From Terfezia claveryi (Eukaryota; Ascomycota; Pezizomycetes; Pezizales; Pezizaceae), in assembly GCA_015179025.1 (NCBI GenBank), contig WHUX01000085.1, positions 62,001-126,000 on the forward strand: 64,000 bases of DNA. The letters are read 5' to 3'. The translations under genes and the position numbers were made by a program. Position 1 is the stretch's first letter, and the number at the start of each line of letters is the position of its first letter. Shown one piece after another: positions 34,546-45,689 of this stretch. The notes under the pieces are model-generated. The model was not told the DNA's origin and did no database searches. It saw only the letters and a list, made by a program, of their open reading frames with translations.

Positions 34546-34645
34546 AAGGAAAAAAGGAAAAAAAAATTAGTACAAGAGAAAAAAGGTACGTACAACTGTA
34601 TCCCGCCAACGTAATTCGACTGTGAAAAACCCAATTCATCGCATT
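34480..34645. repeat. Repeat shared with 46880-47045 (LINE 3' tail plus flank)
   Basis: Both copies run from GTGGGC-AGACTAGGTTCCCC through an A-rich tail into GGTACGTACAACTGTATCCC and GTAATTCGACTGTGA. The match continues about 70 bp past the A-rich tract. Confidence 0.8.
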
Positions 34646-35262
34646 CGCCGCAATCCTATTATGAAAACATTAGACACACCCCGAAGAAGTAGACATTGGG
34701 ACTCTCATTACCTTTGGAAATGCAGATACAACCGCCGTAGAAAATAATGGATGTAGGGAGGCAATGCCATTGTCATAACGTTTCTGTACGCATTGATTCT
34801 ATCTTCCCCCTCGATATTAATTCTACTATAACGAAATCAGTGAGCTGCTATCAAGGTGGTATTGATGCTGTGACTTACATGTAAGAGTTTTGAAGTGACC
34901 CAGGATTTCGAAAGGGATGAGAGGCTTCAGAATTTCTCTTATGAAGAGCTTGAAGCATCCCGTAATAGCACCCGTAATAGCATTGATGTCGTACCAACGA
35001 TCATCATCCATGCAGATCTCTTCACCTACGTCTAGAGCGACTTTCCATGCATTGATACTGGATACTGATCCCGGCAAGCGATAGATTCCTACTTCACTGA
35101 GTCCTTTACGGGGCTTAGCCTATAGTAGTAACGTATATTTAGGATTACTAACAAACTTAATCGCAGCATTTGGCTTTAGTCTTGGCTTAGTCTTTCGTGC
35201 CACCAGTAGTGCACCAGTACCTACACTTGGCTTTGCAACGTCAACAGTACACTGATCGCACA
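34646..35262. other. Upstream region of the gene at 35263
   Basis: No supported coding region. It holds the presumed promoter and 5' UTR of the next gene. Confidence 0.35.
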
Positions 35263-36377
35263 ATGAGCTTGGAGAAAGTATTCAGGTCCAGGTTTCCTCG
35301 ATACCTGGAGGAGGGAGACACGTGCACGCTTACTATAGACAATGTCTGGATTCTCCCCCTGGAGCTTACCCTCGCATTCGGTGCCAACGAGGACACGACG
35401 GATAACAGAGAGGCTATTGTAGCCGCGCTCCAAGAGTGTCTGCTGTCAATTTCTATTCATGCAGATATCAAATTAGTATCAGGTAGTAGGAGCTCGAAGG
35501 GTCTTTGCTATCTCATTATCTTCAACGAGACAGATGCGGCAGTATGCGCGGAACAGATTCACAAGTTGGGCTTTGCAAATGGAGAGGTTCTACAGGCTAT
35601 AGAAGTCGTTTCTCAGGAGGAATGGTGCATTAACTTTAACAGTCCCTGAAGACGCATATTTGTATGAAGCTGACTCACAAGCTAGGGGTAGGAAAATCAT
35701 GGAACTCTATGAGAAGAATGCATTAGGGTAAGTGTTATTCCATACACGGACTTAAGCCTGTCGGGTACTATTTGACACATTTTACAGAAGAGATGCCCTG
35801 GACGAGGCGGAAGAACTTATCAAAAAACTGAAGGGGTTGATTGGGGATGCTGACGGGGCTTCGGTCCCAGAGTTAAAGCGGCGCCTCTACATTGCAGAGA
35901 AGGATTTGGGGGGATCACAATTACAAAGTACGACATTGTTTGTTGGAGAATCAATGACTTGGAATCTTCTTCACATGTTCTGAACTAATATCTTTGGGGA
36001 ACTACTAGCCTCTACAAAACTCATATGCAAGCCCTTCAGGAATATCTCCAAACGCCGCTCCCGCCAGCGGCCCATGCAAATATCAATGCAGCACTGCACC
36101 TTCTGAGAGCGTACGATCCTATCATCACGGACCCCAATCGGGATTTTTCCATTTGTTTCTACCAGGGCCGCCAGGTCGCTGCTCTCCGGGGTGAGCAAGA
36201 GACACTTGGGAGTTATAGAGATGAGTTGGCGGAGTTTCTCGGGGCGGATAGCAATGAAGTCCAAGTCTGGCAGGAACTGGTAATTTCGCCCTCATGTTCG
36301 ACGGTTATTCCAACTACTAACTACCCCAGCCACTCACATTTGTCATCAACGAACTTGTGGATATGGACTTGGTATAG
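35263..36377 (+). CDS. Hypothetical protein, multi-exon
   Basis: The first frame starts at ATG 35263 (MSLEKVFRSRFPRY). Later parts need splicing: introns 35728-35787 (GTAAGT..ACAG, 60 nt), 35938-36008 (GTTTGT..TAG, 71 nt, CTAAT branch-like) and 36280-36329 (GTAATT..CAG, 50 nt, CTAAC branch-like). All keep frame, ending VINELVDMDLV and TAG at 36377. Between about 35590 and 35645 a shift from the first frame to the one reading PEDAYLYEADSQA is still unexplained; it may be another intron or a real frameshift. Exon 3 has a charged helix (DALDEAEELIKKLKGL). I recognise no domain. The gene lies just before the inverted-repeat element at 36434. Confidence 0.6.
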
Positions 36378-36433
36378 CTATAGGAGCGCGTAATATGCGT
36401 GAACAGATTCAGCGGACCCCCGAAGCACAAGAC

Positions 36434-38214
36434 TACTGTATAAGACGGGGAAGCGGATCACGACAGGGATCCGGATCAGGTTTCTTGGCACGGTATATCT
36501 GGGAGTTCTCATCGATATCTCGGCCAATTCCACTCCAATAGCCACCAAACTTTGCGTAGTCCATCTCGAGTCCCCTAAAGTGCTTCTGTGAGTTCGCTGG
36601 GCCTTCTGTATACTAACTGCAGCCCTAGGGTCCGTTCGTGTAATGAATACTATTCGGACACGGGTGGGGGTCTCATAATGCCAATTATGAACGGTGCAGG
36701 CTCTATGTTCTAGAATATCATGGTATATACATGTGGAAGCTGTGTGCAAAGTTCTAGTGTAATCAGGTGAATGGTCATTAAGCTATTGATATTCAAAATA
36801 TAATATGAGACATGGGATCCAAATTCGCATTAGTGTTGTCTCAGTCAGTTCGTGCCCTCATATGGTTATTAGGCTTATACGGCTCTTATATATAATAACT
36901 TAGGAGTATTTATACTAGTGGAAACTTCGTTGGAGCATATCCGACCCCTAATTTACTTAGTATGTACTGGGCTATAATAATTTTTTGAACGAAATAAATT
37001 TTAACATACCTACTACAATTACTCAGCCAGCTCAAGGTAGTTAAAAGATACCTAAACCTTTATCACCCGGTCTATTTCTGACAACTTGAGGCAATCTACT
37101 CACTGTTTGTAGACTTTAGATAGTATTTTACATATAATTAAAATAGCCTAGTAGTAATCAATTGGTTTGAGCCATAATGAGACTACTTACTCAAGTATAC
37201 AGAGAAAGCAGTCTAAGCATATTTTTGATAACTTGGTAGGCTAGTCTAGTTCCTATAGTCATAGGAAGCAGTATTAGGCAAGTAACTCCGCTAGTAGTAG
37301 GGATAGGGTGCTGATACTTCTAAATGCCATGCTACCTAGGCACAATCATTAGTAAAAACTATATTAGACAGTAGTGCCTCTACCATGCAAGCTAGACCAG
37401 CTGCTGCTGAAGTAGGGGATAGGTTTGTCTGGTTGGCATGAAAAAAAAAAAAATAGGTTGGTAGAACCTAGACTACGCTCATACATGATCTGGCAGTTTT
37501 AAGTAAGTGTAAGTAGACTCAGGGAAATATATGCAACCCTATTGAATAATTTGCATATATTGCTACCTGTCCTAATTAACTGAAAGCAAATGCAGTTACC
37601 TATCATCTGTTTGGAGTCAGCAGCCAGGTCGCAGTCGACTACAGCCTAAGATAAGTCAGATTTAGGCAAGCCCAGTACATACTAAGTAAATTAGGGGTCG
37701 GATATGCCTCAATGAAGTTTCCACTAGTATAAATACTCCCAAGTTGTTATATATAAGAGCCATATTAGCCTAATAACCATATGGGGGCACGAACTGGGTA
37801 GAACTGAGACAACACTAATGCGAATTTGGATCCCATGTCTCATATTATATTTTGAATATCAATAGCTCAATAACCATTCACCTGATTACACTAGAACTTT
37901 GCACACAGCTTCCACATGTATATACCATGATATTCTAGAACATAGAGCCTGCACCGTTCATAATTGACATTATGAGACCCCCACCCGTGTCCGAATAGTA
38001 TTCATTACATGAACGGACCCTAGGGCTGCAGTTAGTATACAGAAGGCCCAGCGAACTCACAGAAGCACTTTAGGGGACTCGAGATGGACTACGCAAAGTT
38101 TGGTGGCTATTGGAGTGGAATTGGCCGAGATATCGATGAGAACTCCCAGATATACTGTGCCAAGAAACCTGATCCGGATCCCTGTCGTGATCCGCTTCCC
38201 CGTCTTATACAGTA
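36434..38214. mobile_element. Inverted-repeat element with about 540-bp arms
   Basis: Arms 36434-36972 and 37670-38214 are inverted copies differing at scattered bases (mid-90s percent by eye), around an AT-rich 697-bp centre. The outer ends are CTGTATAAGACGGGG (left) and its complement CCCCGTCTTATACAG (right), each bordered by TA, a candidate Tc1/mariner-type target duplication. The inner ends are CTAATTTACTTAGTATGTAC and its inverse. No transposase is seen. It is a non-autonomous long-TIR (foldback-like) element, distinct in sequence from the one at 12971. Confidence 0.75.
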
Positions 38215-38249
38215 CTACAGGAGCACTGAGAGATATCGCGATGCACTGG

Positions 38250-38420
38250 GTGATTTGAAGCGTGCTGGGTATGGGTGCGGGTATACTGCTGAGTATGGGC
38301 GCGGTATGCTACTGGGTATAGGGACGGGTATGCTGCGTGTCGGTTATATAGGTTATGCTGGGGCTGGGTATGCTGGGTATGCTGTAGGGTATGCTAGGTA
38401 TGCCGGGTATGCTGGGTAGG
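38250..38420. repeat. GGTATGCTG short tandem repeat
   Basis: Degenerate 9-10-bp units such as GGGTATGCTG and GGTATGCTA run from about 38262 to 38418, immediately outside the inverted-repeat element. The glycine/tyrosine-rich frame across it is a by-product. Confidence 0.7.
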
Positions 38421-38593
38421 GTATGCTGAACTGGTGAAGCGCATGATAGCGACGCGTGTTACCTAGTCTGGCATAAAAGGGGCCTTTGCATATAGTCATA
38501 CCAAGTAGCGAGGGTGTTGGTCTAGTAGAGAGAGTGGTTTAGTGTTGTATCTTAGACATGTTCCACTAAGTGGAGGGCATTTTACAGTAGTCC

Positions 38594-38900
38594 GTGTTAC
38601 CCGGAGGGCATTTTAAAGGTTTTCTCATTCTTCACAAGTACAAATTTCGCAAGACAAAACCTACCCGAAAGCCTGGTCTCACTGCAGCAACGAAATCTGC
38701 TAGATATATCTTTGCAGACCAACATCGGGATTGGACCCTTGAGGATTGGAAGTCTGTGATATTTACTGATGAGACTTCTATAGTGCGAGGGCATCGGCGG
38801 GGAGTTATCGAGTATGGAGACGCCCTTATGAGCAGTGTGTTAAATCTTGCATTAGAGAGAGATGGAAGTGGTCGCAATGGGCCAGGCCCACTGGCCAAGG
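38594..38900 (+). pseudogene. Tc1/mariner transposase fragment
   Basis: The frame reads KPGLTAATKSARYIFADQH, then WTLEDWKSVIFTDETSIVRG and HRRG. This is the first catalytic Asp region of Tc1/mariner DDE transposases (W-V-F-DE). It lacks the DNA-binding N-terminus and the second and third acidic residues, and is followed by GGCC-rich repeat and then the LTR element at 38901. It is a dead remnant. Confidence 0.75.
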
Positions 38901-39554
38901 TGTTACGGGTCTCACGTGAGGGTGGTCTACGCAGAGGCGGAAAACCGAAGCCGATAGCCGCTGAGACTGAGGACGTGGACTGATCACCCATAGCAGGTCT
39001 AGCAATGGGCCCTCTAGCTCATACCTATGGGTTGACTAGGAAGACTGGCCAGGACAAGGAAGTGTGTGCACTGTTCTAGCGATGGCCGAGAGGGTTGGGG
39101 CTAGGTCATATTGACTTATAGGATAACTGCTTCTTACGGAGGACCGGTTCAAGGCATATGTTCGTTCTTTGATTTCCAATCATTGATTTGCAAGCATGTC
39201 TCCGTTTCCCGTATTTCAAATCATTGATTTCCAAGCTGCTTATATCTCCGTCATTGATTTGCAATCATGTCTCTGAGGTTTAGGAAAGCTCATGTCGTGA
39301 GCATGTGGGGGGGGGTCAGGACAATCCCCGAGATGTCTATATAAGGGGCCTCTGCCACCTAGATAGAAAGGACAGAACCCAAGCACTGTCTTGTATACTT
39401 CTTCGAAAGCCCAAGCACTATATCTCCTTGATCTCTACACTTTCGTCACCTTCGCACACCCATCCCTGTTGTGCTAGCCCCACTAAATGCCACTAGGAGC
39501 TCGCTAAGCTCTTTACCTCATAATTGGCCCGGACTAGACTGTCCGCCCCTAACA
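38901..39554 (+). repeat. 5' LTR of gypsy element
   Basis: 654 bp, TGTTACGGG start and CCCCTAACA end. It differs from the 3' LTR at roughly two dozen sites, almost all transitions. Confidence 0.93.
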
Positions 39555-39621
39555 TTACAGTGCTTCTCTCCGACATCCTCAGTCTTCGACATATATACCA
39601 CTCACCCATGAAACAATCACG

Positions 39622-40800
39622 ATGTCAAGTACCGACCATGTCAATTCGAGCTCAGCGACCGCTGGACCCTCCAACTATCGTAGGAGTTCGGCAGCACCTG
39701 AATTAGGGGAACCTCAATCAAATTCACCAGACCCTCAAAACTCAATTGCGGCGCTCACCCATGTGAGCTCTATGCTAATTACGAAGTTAAGCGCAATCGA
39801 GAACCGCCTCCATACCCTGGAATCTGGCTCAGGAATGCCAGTGTGACCAACACCCAAATGACTAACAAGACCACCGAGCCCAATCGCAGTTGGTCGTACC
39901 TGGTCACGAAGAGCTGCAGATGACGACGAGACCATTTTGGTCAATATACCACCACCAGAAAAATTTTCTAGAGATCGAGCAGCTCTTGAAGGGTTTCTTT
40001 TTCAGTTGGAAGCATATTTCACTCTAAAAAATATCGTTAGTGACAAACAGAAACTAGCTGTAGCCGGAATGTCTCTCAAGGACCCGGCACTCTCTTGGTG
40101 GAAGCCAAATGTTCCACACTGGAGGTCTTGGGAAGAAGCCAAAGAAGCCCTCCAGTCCTACTATGGAGATTACTACAAGGCTGATCATACGTACAGGGAG
40201 ATCCAGGATCTCAAACAGACCGGTAGTGTCCAAAACTACTTAGGAGCAATTGATAGGCTAAACGCTTATGCCCAAATCCTACCTGCTCAGTTAATTCGAG
40301 CAATTTTAACCGGAATCAAACCTCGACTCCACCTGAGCATGGCGCATTATGAGAGCCTCAGAAATAAGCCTTTGAAATGGCGGAGAAAACTAGTAGAGAT
40401 AGATGTTGTGCAAACGGAACTACAACCTGAAAAAGCCTTGAGAAATCAGCCCTCAAAAAGATCATATTCCGACTCTACCCAAACCTAAGGGGTAAAGCAA
40501 AAATCAACCTACACCGAAGTATCCAAGGAAGCCTTTGATAAACGAAAAAAGGAAAATAGGTGCCTCAAATGTGGTAAGACCGGACACAGAATTGCTGACT
40601 GCCAGAGTATCCGGTACCGACAAACCCTACCTCCAACTAACCCACCCAAGCTATCTACTGGCATCTCTGCTCCTGCAGTGAAAAAGCCAAGGACGGATAC
40701 TGGCACATTACGAATAACACAACTAGACTCTGAATCTGAACCTGAGGAAAGTCAACAACAGGAGGAAGAAGGTTCAGAGATTGATTCGGGAAAAGACTAA
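39622..40800 (+). pseudogene. gag of gypsy element, two internal stops
   Basis: The ATG at 39622 opens MSSTDHVNSSS. In the same frame come a TGA at 39844 and a TAA at 40486, and the natural end is TAA at 40798. The capsid-like region (39937-40485) has FLFQLEAYF, LSWWKP and YREIQDLKQTGSVQNY, typical of retrotransposon Gag. A CCHC zinc knuckle CLKCGKTGHRIADC is at about 40561-40602, followed by an acidic tail. Confidence 0.88.
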
Positions 40801-40814
40801 GGGGTTCGACCAAT

Positions 40815-43800
40815 ATGATAGGCCGAACCCCTAGACATGAACCTTTACTTATAGTACCAATATTGATTGCTGGACTAGAAATAGAAGCAATTGTGGATTG
40901 CAGGGCTTCTGCACCTGTGGTAGGCCCCAAAGTTGTGAAAAGACTAGGAGTCTGGAAAAGAAGAAATCAAGTGGCTATATCTCAGGGGGATGGTACAAAG
41001 CTAAAAGGTGGAATTTTTGTAGTAAATACCACGTTTTCAATACAAAAAATCACTTCTTTTCCACAACCAACCTCACAATCGCAACCAACCTCACAACCGC
41101 AATCAAGCTCCCAACCGCAACCAACCTCACAATCGCAACCAAGCCCGCAACTGCAATCAAGCTCGCAACCACAACTAAGCTCGTAACCATATAAAAACCT
41201 GCCCTACAAATTTGCCCTAAATGCAGAGGTGCTGGATATTGGCAGAAGGGATATTGTTTTGGGCTTATCATGGCTAAAAGAAAACAATTTGATAGTCAAC
41301 ACCTCCGAGGCTAGGTTGGAAAATAATACCGCAGGATATATAATTCCTTGCAAAACATACCACATATTTACAGTTATGGCATTGAACTTAGAAGAAGAAC
41401 CCCTCCAAGTACACGAGATTGTACTAATAATCGATGCTACCCACCGCTATACCCACTACGCACAAGTGTTTTCAGCCGAACAAGCCGCCAGATTGCCCAA
41501 TCATAAGCCCTGGGACTATTCAATCCCTCTCAATGATCCAAAGGCAAAAGTACCTAATGGGCCAATTTACAAAATGACCTGGGAGGAAGAAATTGCTTTA
41601 GAGCGGTATTTAGAGGAAAATGTCCCAGTAGGGAAAGTAAGGAAATCAAGATCAACTGCTGGGGCACCGATATTATTTGTACAGAAGAAGGATGGTTCCC
41701 TCCGCTTGTGTGTGGATTATAGAGGCATAAACCGCATTACGATACCCAATAGATACTCTTTGCCTTTTATCAACGACTTGCTGGATAGAACTAAGGGGGC
41801 TAAATGGCTAACCAAGCTTGACCTAAAGAATGGTTATAACCTGATCCGCATTGCAGCCAGTGAAGAGTTGAAAACAGCCTTCAAAACAACAAAAGGGCTG
41901 TTTGAGTATACCGTTATGCCATTCGGGCTAACTAATGCTCCTGCATCATTTCAAGAAATGATGGATACTATCTTTGAGGAGATTGCGGTCTTAGGGGTAA
42001 TTTGGTATTTGGATGATATTCTAATATTTGGAGGTCAAACAGAAGCGGAACATCAGCAAATTGTGGAGAAAGTGCTGGAGAAGTGTATTGACCACGGCCT
42101 AGCTGTTAACCTACCAAAGTCTGAATTCCATGTCCTCGAAACCATTTTTCTAGGTCATATCATCAATGGTCGAGAAGTCAAAATGGACCCTGCTAAGCTA
42201 GATACCATGGCTAACTGGCCAACCCCAATTAAGAAGAAGGAGGTTCAAGCATTTTTGGGCTTTGCTAATTATTACCGTCATTTTATTGCACAATACAGTG
42301 CAAAAGCGAGGCCCCTCACTGAACTAACCAAAGATATACTATTTTTATGGGGGGTTAGACAGCAGCAGGCCTTTGACGATTTGCGAGCAGAATTTATGGC
42401 AGCCCCAATCCTCACTCAGTTCGACCGCCTACTTGAAACAATCATGGAAACAGATGCCAGCAACCAAGCAATTGCTGGTATTCTATCTCAATACCACAAG
42501 CACGACACAAATGGCAAGACCGTGAAAACCTTACATCCAGTCGACTACCACTCAAAAACCCTAGATTCTGCACAGCGCAACTGGCTGATCCACGATAAGG
42601 AACTATTTGCCATAGTTGACTGTTTTCGCAAATGGCGAGCTTGGCTTGTAGGTGTACCAGTTACCATCTTTACTGACTACCAAGGCTTGCAGTACTTCAA
42701 CACCAAGCAAAGGCTCAACTCCAGACAAGTCACCTGGTACCAGAAACTAGCCGAATTCAGGTTCACAATAACATATCGGCCAGGCCCCAAAATGGGCAAA
42801 CCAGATGCACTTAGCCGAAGAGCTGGAGAAGAAAAGTCAGGTGCAGAAGACCGTCTGCTAAAGGAAGGGCAACTACTATTAGTATTACAAGAAGAGGCAG
42901 GCCTTATAGGAAAGGATATTGATGCAGACAACCATCTTATCCAGCTAGAAGATCCCTCACTAGAAAGCATTGACGTATCAAGATGGCCTAGACGGAACAG
43001 TGGCTTATTAGAGGTACTGCCAGAATACAAATTGGAGGTTTTGAAACAGTATCACGACAGCAAGGTTACAGGACACTAGGGGAAAGCGCGCACAGAAGAA
43101 CTTGTTAGTCACAATTTTGTATGGAAAAACTGGCAGGAAGATGTAGCATCCTACATCGCAGGGTGTTTGCCTTGTCAAAAGGCCAAATCGGACCGGCATT
43201 CAAGGCAAACAAAGCTAGTACCCATGCCAACAGGAAACCTACCTTGGGAGGAAATTGCGATGGATTTTGTGGGGGAATTACCAGATTCTGAGGGTTTTAA
43301 TACAATTTTGGTGATAACAGACAGATTCACCAAGATGCAGTGGTATATAGCTGCAAAAACAACCTGGACAGCGGAAGATGTAGCCAATACCTATATTAAT
43401 AATATTTGGAAATTGCATGGTCTACCAAGACATATCACTTCCGACCGAGGACCGCAATTTGCCTCAGAAATGTTCAGGCAGATGAATAAAAAGCTAGATA
43501 TTCATCTCCGATTATTTACCGCCCACCACCCTCAAACAGATGGGTTGTCTGAACGAGCAATTCAGATACTCAAACAATACCTTCGGATATTTTGCCATGA
43601 CCGCCAAAATCGCTGGGCAAAATGGTTACCCTTAGCTGAGTTCGCATACAACTCGACCTCCACCTCAACCCATGGATACTCACCTTTTAGGTCCCTCTAT
43701 AGATTTGACCCCAGAACAATCCACCTTAATACTGACTATCAGCTAACCTCGCCAGTAGCTGAAGAATGGCTGGACCGCATGACTACGGTACATAGCCAGA

Positions 43801-44302
43801 TCTATGACATTCTCAAACATATCAATGATAAAAGAAGTTCAATGTCTATAGAGAAGGCTAGAACATTCAAACCTGGCAACCAAGTACTGGTAGATCGTCG
43901 GAATCTCACGGTCAAAGCAGAGAACAACCGATCCCTAATGACTAAGTGGATCAGCCCCTATAAGGTAGTACGGAGAGTCGGAACGCATGCATATGAACTC
44001 GACATACCGAAGGGTATGAGGTTGCATAGGGTTATACACACCACCCTGCTAAAGCCATTCCATGACCGAGCAGACCCACAGGCCATGGATATGGAAGAAG
44101 ATGAAGACATTGAGTATGGTGTCGAGGAAATTGTAGATTCGGTATGCAGGAAAGGCAAGGTCTTGTACTGAATCCGATGGCAGGGGTACAGCCCTGAAGA
44201 CGATACCTGGCAAACTTTGGATACTATGTCATGCAGGAATGAAGTGAGAGCATTTCATGACAAGTTTCCAAGAAAACCCAGAGATACGCGATTTTGCTGA
44301 AA
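40815..44302 (+). pseudogene. pol polyprotein of gypsy element: protease, RT, RNase H, integrase, chromodomain
   Basis: A single frame, different from gag, runs from ATG 40815. Protease has IVDCRASAPVV (usual form DCGA). A Pro/Gln/Ser tandem repeat follows, with TAA at 41184. RT has [23 protein letters not shown] and YLDDI. RNase H includes ETDASNQAIAG, KELFAIV and GKPDALSR. A TAG lies at 43077. Integrase has GCLPCQK, MDFVGELPDS, ITSDRGPQF, HHPQTDGLSE and a C-terminal RRVGTHAYELDIP. A TGA at 44169 precedes the chromodomain IRWQGYSPEDDTWQ. Three nonsense codons disable an otherwise well preserved protein. Confidence 0.9.
41055..41186 (+). repeat. Pro-Thr-Ser-Gln repeat inserted in the protease region
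   Basis: Tandem units near 18 bp (such as CAACCAACCTCACAATCG) encode PTSQSQ/PQSSSQ repeats. They fall between the protease strand VVNTTFSIQ and the segment LPYKFALNAEVLDIG, which are close together in related elements as I know them. The repeat ends at TAA 41184. Confidence 0.7.
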
Positions 44303-44892
44303 AAGCCACCTATACTCTCAGATTGACAAGATGTTGAGTATCACACACGTAATCTTCCTTATGTGTATGATCTCTTCACGCAACGTCTTGTATATCGAGT
44401 CTTTCATACAAGTTGCCTTTTGTCCATTGTCTACGTCTATACTATTGTCTACCAAACTCACAACAATACATATTGTCACTCGAAACTATACCACACTAGT
44501 GTGGTATAGTTTGGCCATTGCGTGCGCTCCTTAGAGTCACGTTTATAGCCAATTATCTACGCCATAGCCTATGCCATCACAACTACCTATGCCTGCAAGG
44601 TTAAGGTATGAGGTCATACCTTTCCTACCTTCTATTGGCTTTTTTCCCACTGGGTTTTGCTAATAAAAAGGGAGGTTTTACTGGTGACCGAACCATATTG
44701 ACAATATGATAGGGCACACCGGCCACCGAATGGGCCCCACGATCGATGAGTCGATTAGATTGGGATGTTGGAACCTGGCATTAGCAGCGGGAACCAAAGG
44801 TTGTGGCCCATTCATACTCATATTGAGAGGAACATGTACCATGAGCCTTGAGGTCAGCAGTCGGGACGACCTGCTTTTCAAGGGGGGGGTAA

Positions 44893-45546
44893 TGTTATGG
44901 GTCTCACGTAAGGGTGGTCTACGCAGAGGCGGAAAACCGAAGCCAATAGCCGCTGAGACTGAGGACGTGGACTGATCACCCATAGTAGGTCTAGCAATGG
45001 GCTCTCTAGCTCATACCTATAGGTTGACTAGGGAGACTGGCCAGGACAAGGAAGTGTGTGCACCATTCTAGCGATGGCCAAGAGGGTTGGGGCTAGGTCA
45101 TATTGACTTATAGGATAACTGCTTCTTACAGAGGACCGGTTCAAGGCATATATTCGTTCTTCGATTTCCAATCTTTGATTTGCAAGCATGTCTCCGTTTC
45201 CTGTATTTCAAATCATTGATTTCCAAGCTGCTTATATCTCCGTCATTGATTTGCAATCATGTCTCCGAGGTTTAGGAAAGCTCATGCCGTGAGCATGTGG
45301 GGGGGGGTCAGGACAATCCCCGAGATGTCTATATAAGGGGCCTCTGCCACCTAGATAGAAAGGGCAGAACCCAAGCACTGTCTTGTATACTTCTTCGAAA
45401 GCCCAAGCACTATATCTCCTTGATCTCTACACTTTCATCACCTTCACACACCCGTCCCTGTTGTGCTAGCCCCACTAAACGCCACTAGAAGCTCGCTAAG
45501 CTCTTTACCTCATAATTGGCCCGGACTAGACTGTCTGCCCCTAACA
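44893..45546 (+). repeat. 3' LTR of gypsy element
   Basis: 654 bp, same length as the 5' LTR, TGTTATGGG start and CCCCTAACA end, followed by the CAAGG target duplication. Confidence 0.93.
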
Positions 45547-45665
45547 CAAGGTCCGTGCTGGCCTGAAACAGCCTGGAACGCCCCCGGTGGAGTATCTAAT
45601 GGTCTGGGCCGACCTCTAGGCCGGTCCAGGCCATGCAGGCCGGTCCAGGCCAGTTCAGCCTGTAA
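45547..45665. repeat. GGCCGGTCCAGGCC-rich repeat, right part
   Basis: GC-rich mosaic of GGCCTG, AGGCCGGTCCAGGCC and similar words; its left part is probably at 38875-38900, on the other side of the LTR insertion. Same family as 6018-6319 and 32425-32590. Confidence 0.65.
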
Positions 45666-45689
45666 AGTCGGTAACAACCCTCTAATATC

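Larger units (their letters stand above)
38901..45546 (+). mobile_element. Complete Ty3/gypsy chromovirus with target duplication CAAGG
   Basis: Two 654-bp LTRs (38901-39554, 44893-45546) begin TGTTA and end TAACA. CAAGG precedes the left LTR and follows the right one, a perfect 5-bp target duplication. Gag and pol run on the plus strand. A purine tract (CAAGGGGGGGGTAA) abuts the 3' LTR. The coding frames are interrupted by only a handful of nonsense codons, so the insertion is younger than the element at 18728. It landed in a GGCC-rich repeat, splitting it. Confidence 0.93.

Noticed and set aside
34562..34645. Possible tRNA or 5S gene in the shared GGTACGTACAACTGTATCC segment
   Set aside because: No cloverleaf or internal promoter boxes could be fitted on either strand.
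38084..38419. 111-aa frame with Gly/Tyr/Ala repeats
   Set aside because: Its first part lies in the inverted-repeat arm and the rest is the GGTATGCTG tandem repeat; no independent support.
40898..41271. Short frames rich in ATNLT or VAVVRL repeats in other phases
   Set aside because: Alternative readings of the 18-bp repeat within the retrotransposon protease region.
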